Positions 1 to 8,712 of a DNA stretch of 64,000 nt are shown piece by piece. The position numbers were made by a program, and so were the translations under genes. The stretch comes from Arthrobacter_B citreus (GTDB lineage Bacteria; Actinomycetota; Actinomycetes; Actinomycetales; Micrococcaceae). Every line of letters begins with the position of its first letter. Positions within the stretch are counted from its first letter, which is position 1. The stretch is taken from NCBI RefSeq assembly GCF_042429235.1, contig NZ_JBHMBA010000009.1; one strand, 5' to 3'. The notes under the pieces are model-generated. The model was not told the origin of the DNA, did not search any database, and saw only the letters and a list, made by a program, of their open reading frames with translations.

Positions 1-22
1 CTCTTCGCTGCAGTGTTTCTTT

Positions 23-51
23 ATTCTATTTCATCCGGCCGGTTTTAGCAA
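23..51 (-). promoter_or_regulatory. Candidate downstream promoter facing left (P2)
   Basis: On the minus strand TTGCTA (46-51) and TAGAAT (23-28) are separated by 17 bases. This is the closest match to the vegetative sigma-factor consensus seen in the first kilobase. It would start transcription around position 16 and run off the left edge. A stable-RNA operon there is the likeliest target (inference). Confidence 0.55.
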
Positions 52-217
52 TTCGGGATAATTCCCGATATTCGCTATTCCGTCCGGCTGAACCCGTCAC
101 GAAGCAACCGGATATTCTCCGTTGCTGTGTGTTGGGGTTTTGCTGCCGGTTCCGGGAGTCTCACTTGCAGATACACTTCGCAGTGTCTGTCAGGCGCTCA
201 CCGGGGCAACTCACTCA

Positions 218-246
218 ACTTTACACAGCCCCGGCGGTCCGCGCAA
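218..246 (-). promoter_or_regulatory. Candidate upstream promoter facing left (P1)
   Basis: Read on the minus strand, TTGCGC (241-246) and TAAAGT (218-223) are separated by exactly 17 bases, and the -10 box has an upstream TG, giving an extended -10. Together with the second pair near position 23-51 this makes a tandem array pointing out of the window. Tandem strong promoters are typical of rRNA operons. Confidence 0.5.
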
Positions 247-418
247 ACCGCTGGAGTGTGACCTCCTGCACTTCACACCGGATCCGTGCCAGCCGTCCCC
301 CGCCCCTCCTCAGAGTGTGCTGCAGGAAACGAAGAAAGCCGGCCTCCAGACGCCCGGCAGCTCCGGGAATCCGGAGCCGGCGAGTGCTGGAAGCCAGCCT
401 TCATCAGGGCCGTTAAAA

Positions 419-1738
419 CTATACGGCAGCCACTTCGACCGTTGCAAGGGTCCGCTTGCCGCGGCGCAGCAGCAGGTATTTGCCGTGCAGCAGTTCGCTG
501 GCGGCCACCACGGTGTCGGCGTCGGTGACCTTGTGGTTGTTCACGTAGGCGCCTCCTTCGGCCACGGTCCGCCGGGCGGCCGAGTTGCTGCCGGAAAGTC
601 CGGATGCCACGAGCAGGTCAATGATCCCCAGGCTCCCGGCGTCGACCACCACGCGCGGCAGTTCCGCGGTTGCTGCCGTCAGCGTTGCCTCGTCCAGCTC
701 AGAGATCTCGCCCTGGCCGAACAGCGCCGCGGAAGCGGCAATGACCTTGTCCGTGGCATCGGTTCCATGGATCAGGGAGGTGACATCGTAGGCGAGCCGG
801 CGCTGGGCGGCGCGCTTATGCGGTTCCTCCGCCACGGCGGTGGCCAACTCTTCGATTTCCGCCTTGGTGAGGAAGGTGAAGACCTTCAGCCGGTCCACAA
901 CGTCCGCATCGGGGGTGTTCAGCCAGAACTGGTACATGGCGTACGGGCTGGTCATGGCGCCGTCCAGCCAAATGGCGTTGCCTTCGCTCTTGCCGAACTT
1001 GGTGCCGTCGGAGTTGGTGATCAGCGGGGTGCCCATGGCGTGGACGTTCTTGCCCTCAACCTTGCGCACCAGTTCGGTGCCGGCCGTGAGGTTGCCCCAC
1101 TGGTCCGAACCGCCGGTTTCCAGCACGCAGTTGTAGTTGCGGAAAAGCTCGAGGTAGTCCATGCCCTGGAGCACCTGGTAGCTGAACTCGGCGTAAGAAA
1201 TGCCCTCGTCGGAGTTCAGCCGGGAGGAAACGATCTCCTTCTTGATCATGGTGCCGACCCGGAAGTGCTTGCCGACTTCCCGCAGGAAGTCGAGGACACT
1301 CATGGGGGCGGTCCAGTCCAGGTTGTTGACCATCTGCGCGGCGTTGTCGCCCTCAAAGCTCAGGAAGCGCTGAACCTGTCCCTGCAGGTAACCAACCCAT
1401 TCAGAAACGGTTTCCTTGGTGTTCATGGTGCGCTCGGCCGTGGGGCGCGGGTCTCCCACCAGTCCGGTGGAGCCGCCCACCAGGGCCAGCGGACGGTGGC
1501 CGGCCAGCTGCAGCCGGCGCATCGTCAGCAGCTGCACCAGGTTGCCCAGGTGCAGGCTCGGCGCCGTCGGGTCAAAACCGCAATAGTAGGTGATCGAATC
1601 CCCGGCGAGCAGTTTCTCCAGTTCGGCCTCGTCAGTGGAGACATGGACGAGTCCACGCCACTTCAGTTCCTGCCAAACATTCTCGAAAGTCGGATCATTC
1701 TTCTGGGCGCTCAGGCCCGCTGGGGTTTGCGTAGTCAC
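419..1738 (-). CDS. tyrS: Tyrosyl-tRNA synthetase
   Basis: Class I aminoacyl-tRNA synthetase that charges tRNA-Tyr with tyrosine in the cytoplasm. The HIGH-type motif reads HLGN (about residues 63-66) and the KMSKS-type loop reads KFGKS (about residue 243). The C-terminal 60 residues form an S4-like RNA-binding domain. The reading frame stays open further upstream into the preceding helicase gene. I choose the GTG at 1738 because it gives the usual N-terminus and 439 residues, and because it falls 13 bases after the helicase stop. Only a weak GGA-type ribosome site precedes it, so coupling to the upstream gene is plausible. Confidence 0.95.
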   Translation of the reverse strand: MTTQTPAGLSAQKNDPTFENVWQELKWRGLVHVSTDEAELEKLLAGDSITYYCGFDPTAPSLHLGNLVQLLTMRRLQLAGHRPLALVGGSTGLVGDPRPTAERTMNTKETVSEWVGYLQGQVQRFLSFEGDNAAQMVNNLDWTAPMSVLDFLREVGKHFRVGTMIKKEIVSSRLNSDEGISYAEFSYQVLQGMDYLELFRNYNCVLETGGSDQWGNLTAGTELVRKVEGKNVHAMGTPLITNSDGTKFGKSEGNAIWLDGAMTSPYAMYQFWLNTPDADVVDRLKVFTFLTKAEIEELATAVAEEPHKRAAQRRLAYDVTSLIHGTDATDKVIAASAALFGQGEISELDEATLTAATAELPRVVVDAGSLGIIDLLVASGLSGSNSAARRTVAEGGAYVNNHKVTDADTVVAASELLHGKYLLLRRGKRTLATVEVAAV

Positions 1739-1751
1739 GTTTTCCAAAATA

Positions 1752-4019
1752 TCAGTCTTCTTCTTCCACAATGCCAGCGGGAATCGGACCCGCGGCAATA
1801 AGACGCAGCCGCTGGGTGGGACGGGTCATCGCCACGTACAGGTCCCCGACCTTCCCGGCCGCGGCAGTCAGCAGCTCTTCCGGCTCCAGGATGACGACGC
1901 CGTCGAACTCCAGTCCCTTGGCTTCCCGGGGAGAGGTCACCACGATGTCCTGCTCAATCCCACCGGCACCGGTGCCGAGGCGCCGGCCGTACACGGCGCC
2001 AACTTCGCGGCGGACGGCGTCGAGGTGGTGTTCCTCCGCGATGATGGCCAGCAGTCCACCTTCAAGGGACTCCAGGTCCTCCGGGAGAGTTTCCATCAGG
2101 CGGGCAACCAGCCCACCCTCGGGCACCCGGTCAATGAACGGCGCCCAGCGGCCCTCGCGGACTGCCTTGGGTGCGGACACCACAAGACCGGCGGCATTGG
2201 CCATGCGGACAGCCGCTTCAGCAATCTGCGCCGGAGTGCGGTAGTTCACGGTCAGTTCTTCGAGCGTCCAGCGGTCCCCCACGAACGGCGTCAGGGCCTG
2301 CTGCCAGGACGTTGCTCCGGCCGCGGAGCTGGTCTGGGCAATGTCGCCGACGACGGTGAAGGACTTCAGCGGGCACCGGCGCATGAGCAAACGCCACTGC
2401 ATGGCGGAGAGCTCCTGCGCCTCGTCCACCACAATGTGGCCAAAGGCCCAGGTGCGGTCGACGGCGGCGCGGTCCGCCGCGGTCAGGCGGGCCTCCCCCA
2501 CCGTGTTGTGGTCCGCCAGGTCCTCTGCGGACAGGATGCCGTGGGCGCCGGAATCCTCCAGGAAACCCTCGGTGTTCTCGATGGCGCGTTCAGCATTGGC
2601 CAGGTCGCGCTTGCGCTGTTCCTCGCGCAGCGCCTGGTCACGTCCGGCGGAGGCATCCAGCTCACCCAGCAGCTCCGCTGCTTCGTCCAGCAGCGGAATG
2701 TCGGATTCCGTCCACGGCGCGTCGGGGCTGCGCCGCAGCAGGCGCAGTTCATCCTGGCTCAATTCAGGCGCCGCTGCCTCGAGGTGGCCCGGCTTGCTGA
2801 AGAGTTCGGAAAGAAGCTTCTCCGGCGTCATCGGCATCCAGCACAGGTTCAGCGCAACGCGCACATCGCGGGAGCTGCGCACGTCTTCGGCAAGGTAGGC
2901 GCGGTCGGTGCTGTTGCCGGCGCCGGCCGATTCCTCGAGCTGTTCCGTCAGCTGCTCGGTGAGCTCACGCAGCAGGATCTTGACGAAGGTCACGCGTGCC
3001 TCGTTGTGCGGCTTGCCGGTGGCGCGGGCCTTGTCGCGCGCCCGCTGCACCATTTTCGGCGTCAGCGTCAGGATGGTGCCTTCAACGTTCAGCCGGCGCG
3101 GTTCAAGGACCGTGCGCTGACGGTTGGCGACGGCTCTGGCCACCACCTGTGCCATACCGATCCGGCCCTTGATCTCGGCAACGTGGGCGTTCTCTTCCGG
3201 CACGGCGTTGATGCCCGGCATCAGCTGGCCGAGGCTGGACATGACGACGCCGGTTTCGCCCAGGGAGGGCAGCACGCGTTCGATATAGCGGATGAAGGCA
3301 TTCGAGGGGCCAACCAGCAGGACACCGGCGGACTTGAGCCGTTCGCGGTGCGTGTACAGCAGGTAGGCGGCGCGGTGGAGCGCGACGGCGGTTTTTCCGG
3401 TACCCGGCCCGCCCTGCACCACGAGGGTGCCGGCCAGCGGTGCACGGATAATCCGGTCCTGTTCGGCCTGGATGGTGCCGACGATGTCGGACATCTGCCC
3501 GGTGCGCTTGGAGTTCAGGGCTGCCAACAGCGCGCCCTCGCCCTGCAGCGCCTCGTCCTCCTCAAGCATGGAGTAATCCAGGACATCATCTTCGATGGCC
3601 TGCACATTCCGGCCCTTGAGGATGAGGTGGCGGCGCCGCCGGACGCCCTGGCGCTCAAACGCGGTGGCCTGATAGAACGTGCCCGCTTCCGGAGCGCGCC
3701 AGTCAACCATCAGCCGCTGCAGATCCTCAGTGGACAGCCCGATGCGGCCGATGTAGCGCTCCTCGCCGTCGTCGAGGTCAAGCCGGCCAAAAACCAGGCG
3801 GTCATCCACGGCATTCAGCTGTGCCAGGCGGTCCTCGTACATGGTGGCAAAGGCATCGCGCTCGGAGCGGTTCTGGTGTGAACCGGCCGAGTGGCTGCGC
3901 CGCACCTGGGCCAGCTGTTCGCGCTTCTCCTCGCGGAGTTCATCGAGTCGTGAGTACAAACCGGCGACATATCGTCGCTCATGTTCCAGCTCTTGGTGGG
4001 CAGAAGACGTTTCAGGCAT
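1752..4019 (-). CDS. HelD/HelR-type RNA polymerase-associated SF1 helicase
   Basis: A 755-residue UvrD-like superfamily 1 ATPase. The first ~60 residues are charged and helical, as in the HelD arm that enters the RNA polymerase secondary channel. Walker A is GGPGTGKT (203-210); Walker B reads VVDEAQEL; later motifs include NYRTP, AKGLEFDGV and AMTRPTQRL. Family members recycle stalled RNA polymerase, and actinobacterial HelR also protects against rifamycins. I looked for the rifamycin-associated palindrome upstream and did not find it. An AGAGGG ribosome site lies 10 bases before the ATG. tyrS follows after 13 bases, so the two may be co-transcribed. The assignment to HelD rather than to a DNA repair helicase rests on the N-terminal arm and overall layout. 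Confidence 0.85.
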   Translation of the reverse strand: MPETSSAHQELEHERRYVAGLYSRLDELREEKREQLAQVRRSHSAGSHQNRSERDAFATMYEDRLAQLNAVDDRLVFGRLDLDDGEERYIGRIGLSTEDLQRLMVDWRAPEAGTFYQATAFERQGVRRRRHLILKGRNVQAIEDDVLDYSMLEEDEALQGEGALLAALNSKRTGQMSDIVGTIQAEQDRIIRAPLAGTLVVQGGPGTGKTAVALHRAAYLLYTHRERLKSAGVLLVGPSNAFIRYIERVLPSLGETGVVMSSLGQLMPGINAVPEENAHVAEIKGRIGMAQVVARAVANRQRTVLEPRRLNVEGTILTLTPKMVQRARDKARATGKPHNEARVTFVKILLRELTEQLTEQLEESAGAGNSTDRAYLAEDVRSSRDVRVALNLCWMPMTPEKLLSELFSKPGHLEAAAPELSQDELRLLRRSPDAPWTESDIPLLDEAAELLGELDASAGRDQALREEQRKRDLANAERAIENTEGFLEDSGAHGILSAEDLADHNTVGEARLTAADRAAVDRTWAFGHIVVDEAQELSAMQWRLLMRRCPLKSFTVVGDIAQTSSAAGATSWQQALTPFVGDRWTLEELTVNYRTPAQIAEAAVRMANAAGLVVSAPKAVREGRWAPFIDRVPEGGLVARLMETLPEDLESLEGGLLAIIAEEHHLDAVRREVGAVYGRRLGTGAGGIEQDIVVTSPREAKGLEFDGVVILEPEELLTAAAGKVGDLYVAMTRPTQRLRLIAAGPIPAGIVEEED

Positions 4020-4147
4020 GTTCGCGTTCCCTCTCGCAAAGGCAGACCGTCAAGTTTAGCGCGCATTTGGACTTTTTCCATGCATTGAGCTAACCGGGTG
4101 AGACCGGGTCTTGCCGGAATGGTGGTGGTGCGCCATAAGGGGGCGCG

Positions 4148-4179
4148 ATGGCCGGGCGCCTAAGCAGCCGCCCGGCCAT
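4148..4179 (-). terminator. Hairpin downstream of apt
   Basis: A perfect 11-bp inverted repeat with a 10-base loop lies 12 bases past the apt stop codon. No T-run follows on the minus strand, so it may be an imperfect intrinsic terminator or a 3'-end stabiliser. Confidence 0.5.
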
Positions 4180-4191
4180 GACGTGAAGCGT

Positions 4192-4749
4192 TTAGTAGGC
4201 GGTCAGCGCGTGGACGGGATAGTCGTTCAGTGCCGCGCGGCCCCCAAGATCACGCAGTTCAAGCACGACGCCGAAACCGGCAACAACTCCGCCGGCCTTT
4301 TCGATCAGGCGGGCCGTGGCGCCGAGCGTTCCGCCGGTGGCGAGGACGTCGTCGAGAATCAGGATCCGTGATCCGGCCGGGAAATCGTCCTGGTGGACCT
4401 CAAGCGTGTTTTCGCTGTACTCCATCGAGTAGCTTTCCGAGTACACCTCGCGCGGCAGCTTGCCGGGCTTGCGGACGGTCAGCACGCCTTTGCCGGCGGC
4501 ATAGGCTGCGGCTGCGGCGAGGAGGAAGCCGCGGGCCTCAATCCCGGCAACGTAGTCAAAGCGGCCTTCGTACTGGGCCAACAGGGAATCCACGACGGCG
4601 CGGAAGGCCTCTCCGTCAGCGAAAACGGGGGTCAGATCGCGGAAGACCACGCCAGGCTTGGGGTAATCCGGCACCACTGCGCCCAGGCGTTCGATGGTGT
4701 CGGCGATGGATTCGGTGTTCTGCGCGGCGTACGCGGGCGTTTCTTTCAC
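4192..4749 (-). CDS. apt: Adenine phosphoribosyltransferase
   Basis: Purine salvage enzyme that makes AMP from adenine and PRPP. The 13-residue PRPP-binding motif ILILDDVLATGGT is at 129-141, and the adenine-site segment DYPKPGVVFRDLTP is at 28-41, both hallmarks of Apt rather than hypoxanthine phosphoribosyltransferase. The length of 185 residues is normal. It stands alone, with its own hairpin downstream and about 250 bases of non-coding DNA separating it from the divergent aldo/keto reductase. Confidence 0.95.
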   Translation of the reverse strand: MKETPAYAAQNTESIADTIERLGAVVPDYPKPGVVFRDLTPVFADGEAFRAVVDSLLAQYEGRFDYVAGIEARGFLLAAAAAYAAGKGVLTVRKPGKLPREVYSESYSMEYSENTLEVHQDDFPAGSRILILDDVLATGGTLGATARLIEKAGGVVAGFGVVLELRDLGGRAALNDYPVHALTAY

Positions 4750-5006
4750 CCATCCACCTTACCCGCTGCGTCCCTTCGGGCCCGAGCCGTTTGGGCAGCT
4801 GTGGCACTTGTCTCGCCGCTCCAGGCTTTCGGCGTCCCCGGGACAGCGTGAGCACCGGCTCACGGGGGGGGCACGGGCTTCGGCGATGGCCGGACGGAGT
4901 ACTCGGCTGGCGGAATAAAGGGGCAGCAGGGGCCGGTTGGAATGAAGCATGCCCTTTGCACAGGGCACTGAATTAACCGCATCAACAGTCAAGGATTGCA
5001 ATACAC

Positions 5007-5999
5007 ATGGCTAACCTGCACAAAGTGCTTCAGAACAAGATCGGATTCGGCACGGCCCCGCTGGGAAACATGTTCCGGGACATCCCGCAGGAGGAGGCGC
5101 TGGCTACGGTTGAAGCCGCGTGGAACGAGGGCATCCGCTACTTCGACACCGCTCCCTTCTACGGAGCAGGCCTGGCGGAATCGCGCCTGGGCGAGGTCCT
5201 GTCGCAGTACAACCGCGACGAGTATGCGCTGAGCACCAAAGTGGGACGGCTGATCCTGGACGAGGAGGAGGAAAAAGGCTCGGGCCTCTTCACCCACGGA
5301 CGTTCAAACAAGATCGCCACCGACTACACGGCCGACGCGACCCTGCGGTCCATTGACGAGAGCCTGCGGCGGCTCAAGACGGACCGGCTGGACTTCGTGT
5401 TTATCCATGACACATCGCGGGATTTCCTCGGCGATGAGTGGATCACGAAGTTCGACGAGGCGAGGACGGGCGCGTTCCGGGTGCTGTCCCGGCTCCAGGA
5501 GGAAGGCGTGATCAACGGCTGGGGCCTGGGCGTCAACACCACGGAGCCCATTGAGCTGGCCATGGACATGGATCAGGCTGCTCCCACCATGAGCCTGTCC
5601 GCCACGCAGTACACCCTGCTGCAGCACGAACGTGCCCTGCAGCGCATGATGCCGGCGGCGCAGGAAAAAGGCGTCGGCATCGTCGTTGGCGGGCCGTTCA
5701 ACTCCGGCGCCCTGCTGGGCGGGGACTACTTCGATTACGCCGCGATTCCGCCGCAGGTCCAGGAGCGGATCTCCGCCCTGACGGAGATTGGCCGGCGGCA
5801 CGGCGTAAGCCTGAAGGCTGCTGCGCTGCAGTTCTCCACCGCCCACCCCGCAGTGGCTGCGGTCATCCCGGGCTCCAGCCGGCCCGAACGCATCAAGGAA
5901 GACGTTGCCGCGATGAAGGCTGAGATTCCCGGCGCCTTCTGGGACGAACTGCTGGAAAAGAAGCTGATTTCAGCACAGGCTCCGCTTCCGCGTTCCTAA
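5007..5999 (+). CDS. Aldo/keto reductase
   Basis: NADPH-dependent oxidoreductase with the TIM-barrel aldo/keto reductase fold, 330 residues. The catalytic tetrad is visible: Asp47 and Tyr52 in FDTAPFYG, Lys78 in TKVGR and His134 in FIHD. The overall pattern (PLGNMF, RYFDTAPFYGAGLAE, a long insertion before the histidine) resembles the D-threo-aldose dehydrogenase/pyridoxal dehydrogenase branch. The substrate cannot be told from sequence alone. The gene is single, with an AAGGA ribosome site 12 bases before the ATG and a strong hairpin after the stop. Confidence 0.9.
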   Translation: MANLHKVLQNKIGFGTAPLGNMFRDIPQEEALATVEAAWNEGIRYFDTAPFYGAGLAESRLGEVLSQYNRDEYALSTKVGRLILDEEEEKGSGLFTHGRSNKIATDYTADATLRSIDESLRRLKTDRLDFVFIHDTSRDFLGDEWITKFDEARTGAFRVLSRLQEEGVINGWGLGVNTTEPIELAMDMDQAAPTMSLSATQYTLLQHERALQRMMPAAQEKGVGIVVGGPFNSGALLGGDYFDYAAIPPQVQERISALTEIGRRHGVSLKAAALQFSTAHPAVAAVIPGSSRPERIKEDVAAMKAEIPGAFWDELLEKKLISAQAPLPRS

Positions 6000-6014
6000 C
6001 CTGAGCTTCACGGG

Positions 6015-6047
6015 ACGGCGTTCGGGGCACTCATTCCCGAACGCCGT
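6015..6047. terminator. Bidirectional hairpin between convergent genes
   Basis: A perfect 12-bp inverted repeat with a 9-base loop sits between the stop codons of the aldo/keto reductase and the DNA glycosylase. It could terminate transcription from both sides. A short T-containing tract follows on the plus strand. Confidence 0.7.
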
Positions 6048-6055
6048 TCTGCGTT

Positions 6056-6715
6056 TCACGGCTGCAGTGCTTCCTTTCCGGCGGCCGAGCCGCTGCGCCT
6101 GTTGCGGGCGACGGCGGGACGGTACTTGGATACCGTGGGATCCCCGGCGAGCCAGAACCGCCAGGGGTATTCGGTGCTGCCGCCGGGTCCGCTGACGCCC
6201 ACGCGGGGGCCGGTGGACACCAGATGCTCCGGCACCGGGGCCTCCGGCAGCTCCAGCCGCAGGGGCGCGGAGAAGACATCAGCGCCGTCCAGGGCACGGT
6301 TGATGCCCAGGGCCTGCGCCAGCCGCGCGGGTCCGCGTGCAAGGTCAAGGTCCGTGCGTGGACGGCCGCGGCGCTCCCTGGCGGTTTCCACGCCGTCGAC
6401 GATTTCCCCCGCCCGCAGCAGCAGCCCCGTGGCCTGCCCTTCCACGCCGCAGACCACGTTGGCGCAGTAATGCATCCCGTAGGTGAAGTACACGTAGAGG
6501 TGCCCCGCCGGACCAAACATGGTGTTGTTCCGGGCGGTGCGTCCACGGAACGCATGGGATCCGGGGTCCACATCACCCATGTAGGCCTCCACCTCGGTAA
6601 CGCGGACGCTTACCGGTTCCCCGCCGTCGTCGTGCGTCAGGACTGAACCGAGCAGGAGGCGGGCAGCGTCGGTGGCCGGCACCGCAAGCCGTGTGCGTGC
6701 GCTTTTCTCTTCCAT
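6056..6715 (-). CDS. 3-methyladenine DNA glycosylase (Mpg/AAG family)
   Basis: Base-excision repair enzyme of the mammalian-type alkyladenine glycosylase family, 219 residues. Diagnostic segments are TEVEAY followed by DPGSHAFRG, then YVYFTYGMHYC, RGPARLAQALGI and GPRVGVS. The glutamate in TEVEAY is the expected catalytic residue. It removes alkylated purines such as 3-methyladenine and hypoxanthine. It is convergent with the aldo/keto reductase. Family assignment is firm; specificity is not. Confidence 0.9.
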   Translation of the reverse strand: MEEKSARTRLAVPATDAARLLLGSVLTHDDGGEPVSVRVTEVEAYMGDVDPGSHAFRGRTARNNTMFGPAGHLYVYFTYGMHYCANVVCGVEGQATGLLLRAGEIVDGVETARERRGRPRTDLDLARGPARLAQALGINRALDGADVFSAPLRLELPEAPVPEHLVSTGPRVGVSGPGGSTEYPWRFWLAGDPTVSKYRPAVARNRRSGSAAGKEALQP

Positions 6716-6787
6716 GCTTTCGACCGTAGCAAGGGGCGGCGCGCGGAACGGAATTTCGAAAGCCGCGGCCGGTACCTTTCTCCGGCG

Positions 6788-7636
6788 TCAGATCATGGAG
6801 CGGTAGAACCGCTGCAGCGCCGCCAGCCGGTGGGAGCTGGGATGGGTGATGCCGCCGTCCAGCTGATCACGGACTGAGTCGAGCGCAGCGTGCCAGTTGG
6901 CGAGGAGAGCTGCGGTTTGGTCCTGGCTCCCCTCAACGGGCTGGCGGATGACAATGCGGGTTTCCTCGCCGTCGTCGGTCATCTCCAGCTGCGCCTGCCC
7001 GCCAATTCCCGCCCGGCGTCCGATGGCGTCGACCGCGGCTTCCACGTCCTCGGCGGGGGCGCGGTACCAGCGTTCGAAGACCAGCGCGGCGTCGTCCCCC
7101 GTGCCCGTGACCCGGCCCATGCTCGGTGAAACGTCAAAGTCCCTGGCATAGGCGTCCCGCAAAGCCAGCCAATCCCCCAGGCCCTCCGGATCCGGGTCCC
7201 GTCCGGCGGCAACATTGGCAAAGGAATTCAGGATGTCCTGCCAGCCGGCGCTGCCCTCCGCCAGGAAATCGGGGCTGTCAGTGCGGGATCTGAAACACAG
7301 CAGCGCACCCCCGCCACTCTCCAGCACCTGCCATTCCAGGACGGATTCCAGTCCCAGGTCATCCTCCCAGGTGATTTGCAGGCTGGACAGCGGTTCAAGC
7401 TGCAGCACGGTGCCGGACGTGCTGCCGCCATCCATGTCCAGCGTGTATTCCTTGCCCACCTGCCATCCGGGACTCACCTGTCCCAGCCAACGGGAGACCT
7501 TGGCGGGATTGGTCAGGATGTCCCAGATGTGTGCTGTTGGATAGTCGAACTGGCGGTCGAAGGCGACCGCGTATCCGTCAGTGAGCTTCTCGATACGGCC
7601 TTCGGGGACCGGTGCGGAGCTGGAGCGTGCCGCCAT
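6788..7636 (-). CDS. SRPBCC (AHSA1-like) domain protein
   Basis: A 282-residue protein whose first ~150 residues look like an activator-of-Hsp90 homologue/START-type domain: AFDRQFDYPTAHIWDILTNP, then KVSRWLG and a beta-rich stretch ending in the helical GWQDILNSFA. The second half appears to be another partial copy of the same fold. The frame is open upstream, but the ATG at 7636 is preceded by a perfect AGGAGG 8 bases away and fixes the start. Such proteins bind hydrophobic ligands; no specific function can be given. The mycothiol-dependent-type enzyme upstream is on the same strand, 178 bases away. Confidence 0.8.
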   Translation of the reverse strand: MAARSSSAPVPEGRIEKLTDGYAVAFDRQFDYPTAHIWDILTNPAKVSRWLGQVSPGWQVGKEYTLDMDGGSTSGTVLQLEPLSSLQITWEDDLGLESVLEWQVLESGGGALLCFRSRTDSPDFLAEGSAGWQDILNSFANVAAGRDPDPEGLGDWLALRDAYARDFDVSPSMGRVTGTGDDAALVFERWYRAPAEDVEAAVDAIGRRAGIGGQAQLEMTDDGEETRIVIRQPVEGSQDQTAALLANWHAALDSVRDQLDGGITHPSSHRLAALQRFYRSMI

Positions 7637-7814
7637 GGTTTGTCCTCCTGTCCGGGTGCTGCCGGCTTGGACTGGTTCCAGCGTAGCTTCCGGGGCGGAC
7701 GGTCCGTAAGGCTGGTCCCCCATGTGCGGCCGCGACCGCTCCAGTCCCCCGGGCCCGGTGAAGGCCCCGCGACCGCGCCGCGAAGGCCCGCCGGAGGAAA
7801 GAGCAGGTGTGGCG

Positions 7815-8609
7815 TTACTTGGCGGGCAGAGCCGATGGCCAGGGCAGGAGTTTCGGCAGTTCGACGCCGTCGGCTGCGGCTTCGGCCCGGAGGCTGCCCA
7901 GATTCGGCGTGCGCCCGGCGAGCCATGCGGCGATGTCGGTGGCCATCCCGTTGACGGCGATGGTGGTGGACGATGATTGTCCCTGGCCGCCCAGCAGACG
8001 GGATGGCATACCGAGCGGCTGCAGCCGCAGACGAATGCCGGCAGGCACGCGTGCGGCGAGGAAGCTGAACAGGTGTTCGCAAAACTGCGGCGACCAGCTG
8101 TCCGGATCCACTCCCAGGTCAAGGTCGGTCAGGTGGATGACCAGTTCCCGCCACAGGGCCAGTCCGCCGTCGCGGACAACACCGTTGCGGTAGGAGATCG
8201 GTGCGTTCCAGTCCGGCTCCCGGAGTCCGTGAAAAGCCGCAAGCGCCCGGTCCAGGGATTCGCTGAGGGCCTGCCGGTGGCGGTCGGCGCTGCGGACCGC
8301 GCCTTCCTCAATGGCGCGGTTCCTGCCGTCGGCGCCGCCGTCGTACAGCTCGATCGTTTCGCCGCGGGCCGCGTACTCGAGCTGGCGAGCCATGCCGTCG
8401 GCAACGCCGGCCACGTGGGCCAGCACATGCCCGCGGGACCAGCCCGGAAGCCGCGAGGGGGCGCGGACGTCGTCGTCCGTCAGTGAAGTGATGTGCTCCT
8501 GCAGGGCGGCGGCCGCGGCATCAAGGTTCGCCAGCAGCTGCGGCGGGGTGGGGCGGGGCGCCGGTTTGGGCACGGAGGGGGAATCGGCGGATTCAGGGAG
8601 ACCAGTCAT
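7815..8609 (-). CDS. Maleylpyruvate isomerase family (mycothiol-dependent DinB-type) protein
   Basis: A 264-residue protein of the DinB/MDMPI superfamily. The N-terminal four-helix part contains the characteristic LPGWSRGHVLAHVAG with metal-ligand histidines, and a second metal motif ELVIHLTDLDLG lies near residue 150. The C-terminal ~70 residues match the companion MDMPI C-terminal domain. Members of this family use mycothiol, the actinobacterial thiol, in isomerisation or transfer reactions. The real substrate is unknown. Confidence 0.8.
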   Translation of the reverse strand: MTGLPESADSPSVPKPAPRPTPPQLLANLDAAAAALQEHITSLTDDDVRAPSRLPGWSRGHVLAHVAGVADGMARQLEYAARGETIELYDGGADGRNRAIEEGAVRSADRHRQALSESLDRALAAFHGLREPDWNAPISYRNGVVRDGGLALWRELVIHLTDLDLGVDPDSWSPQFCEHLFSFLAARVPAGIRLRLQPLGMPSRLLGGQGQSSSTTIAVNGMATDIAAWLAGRTPNLGSLRAEAAADGVELPKLLPWPSALPAK

Positions 8610-8712
8610 GGACCCACCCTAGGGGCAGCAGCCGGAAATTCGGGGTAGCCGGAAAACGGCGGTGTCGGCATGCCGGGAGGGGACACCGGTTCGGGGCGCC
8701 ATCCGGGTGGCC

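Larger units (their letters stand above)
1..418. other. Intergenic region left of tyrS with no gene seen
   Basis: No convincing coding region is present. On the minus strand the stretch carries two promoter-like pairs with 17-base spacing, both pointing left out of the window (annotated separately). A short inverted repeat (360-377, 7-bp arms, 4-base loop) lies about 40 bases past the tyrS stop and could end tyrS transcription, but it lacks a T-run. A 16S rRNA gene beyond the left edge would fit this layout; that is inference, because no rRNA sequence is visible here. Confidence 0.6.

Noticed and set aside
129..416. Open frame in the left intergenic region
   Set aside because: No ribosome site, atypical composition rich in Arg/Pro/Ser, no recognisable domain, and it overlaps promoter-like sequence on the other strand.
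4020..4191. Rifamycin-associated element upstream of the HelD-like gene
   Set aside because: No GGGG-TTG ... CAA-CCCC type palindrome could be found, so rifamycin control is not supported.
4860..4872. Run of eight G residues before the aldo/keto reductase
   Set aside because: A homopolymer this long could be phase-variable, but it lies in non-coding DNA far from a start codon and has no clear promoter spacing role.
4759..5001. Minus-strand frame between apt and the aldo/keto reductase
   Set aside because: No ribosome site, no domain, and it would occupy the divergent promoter region of both flanking genes.
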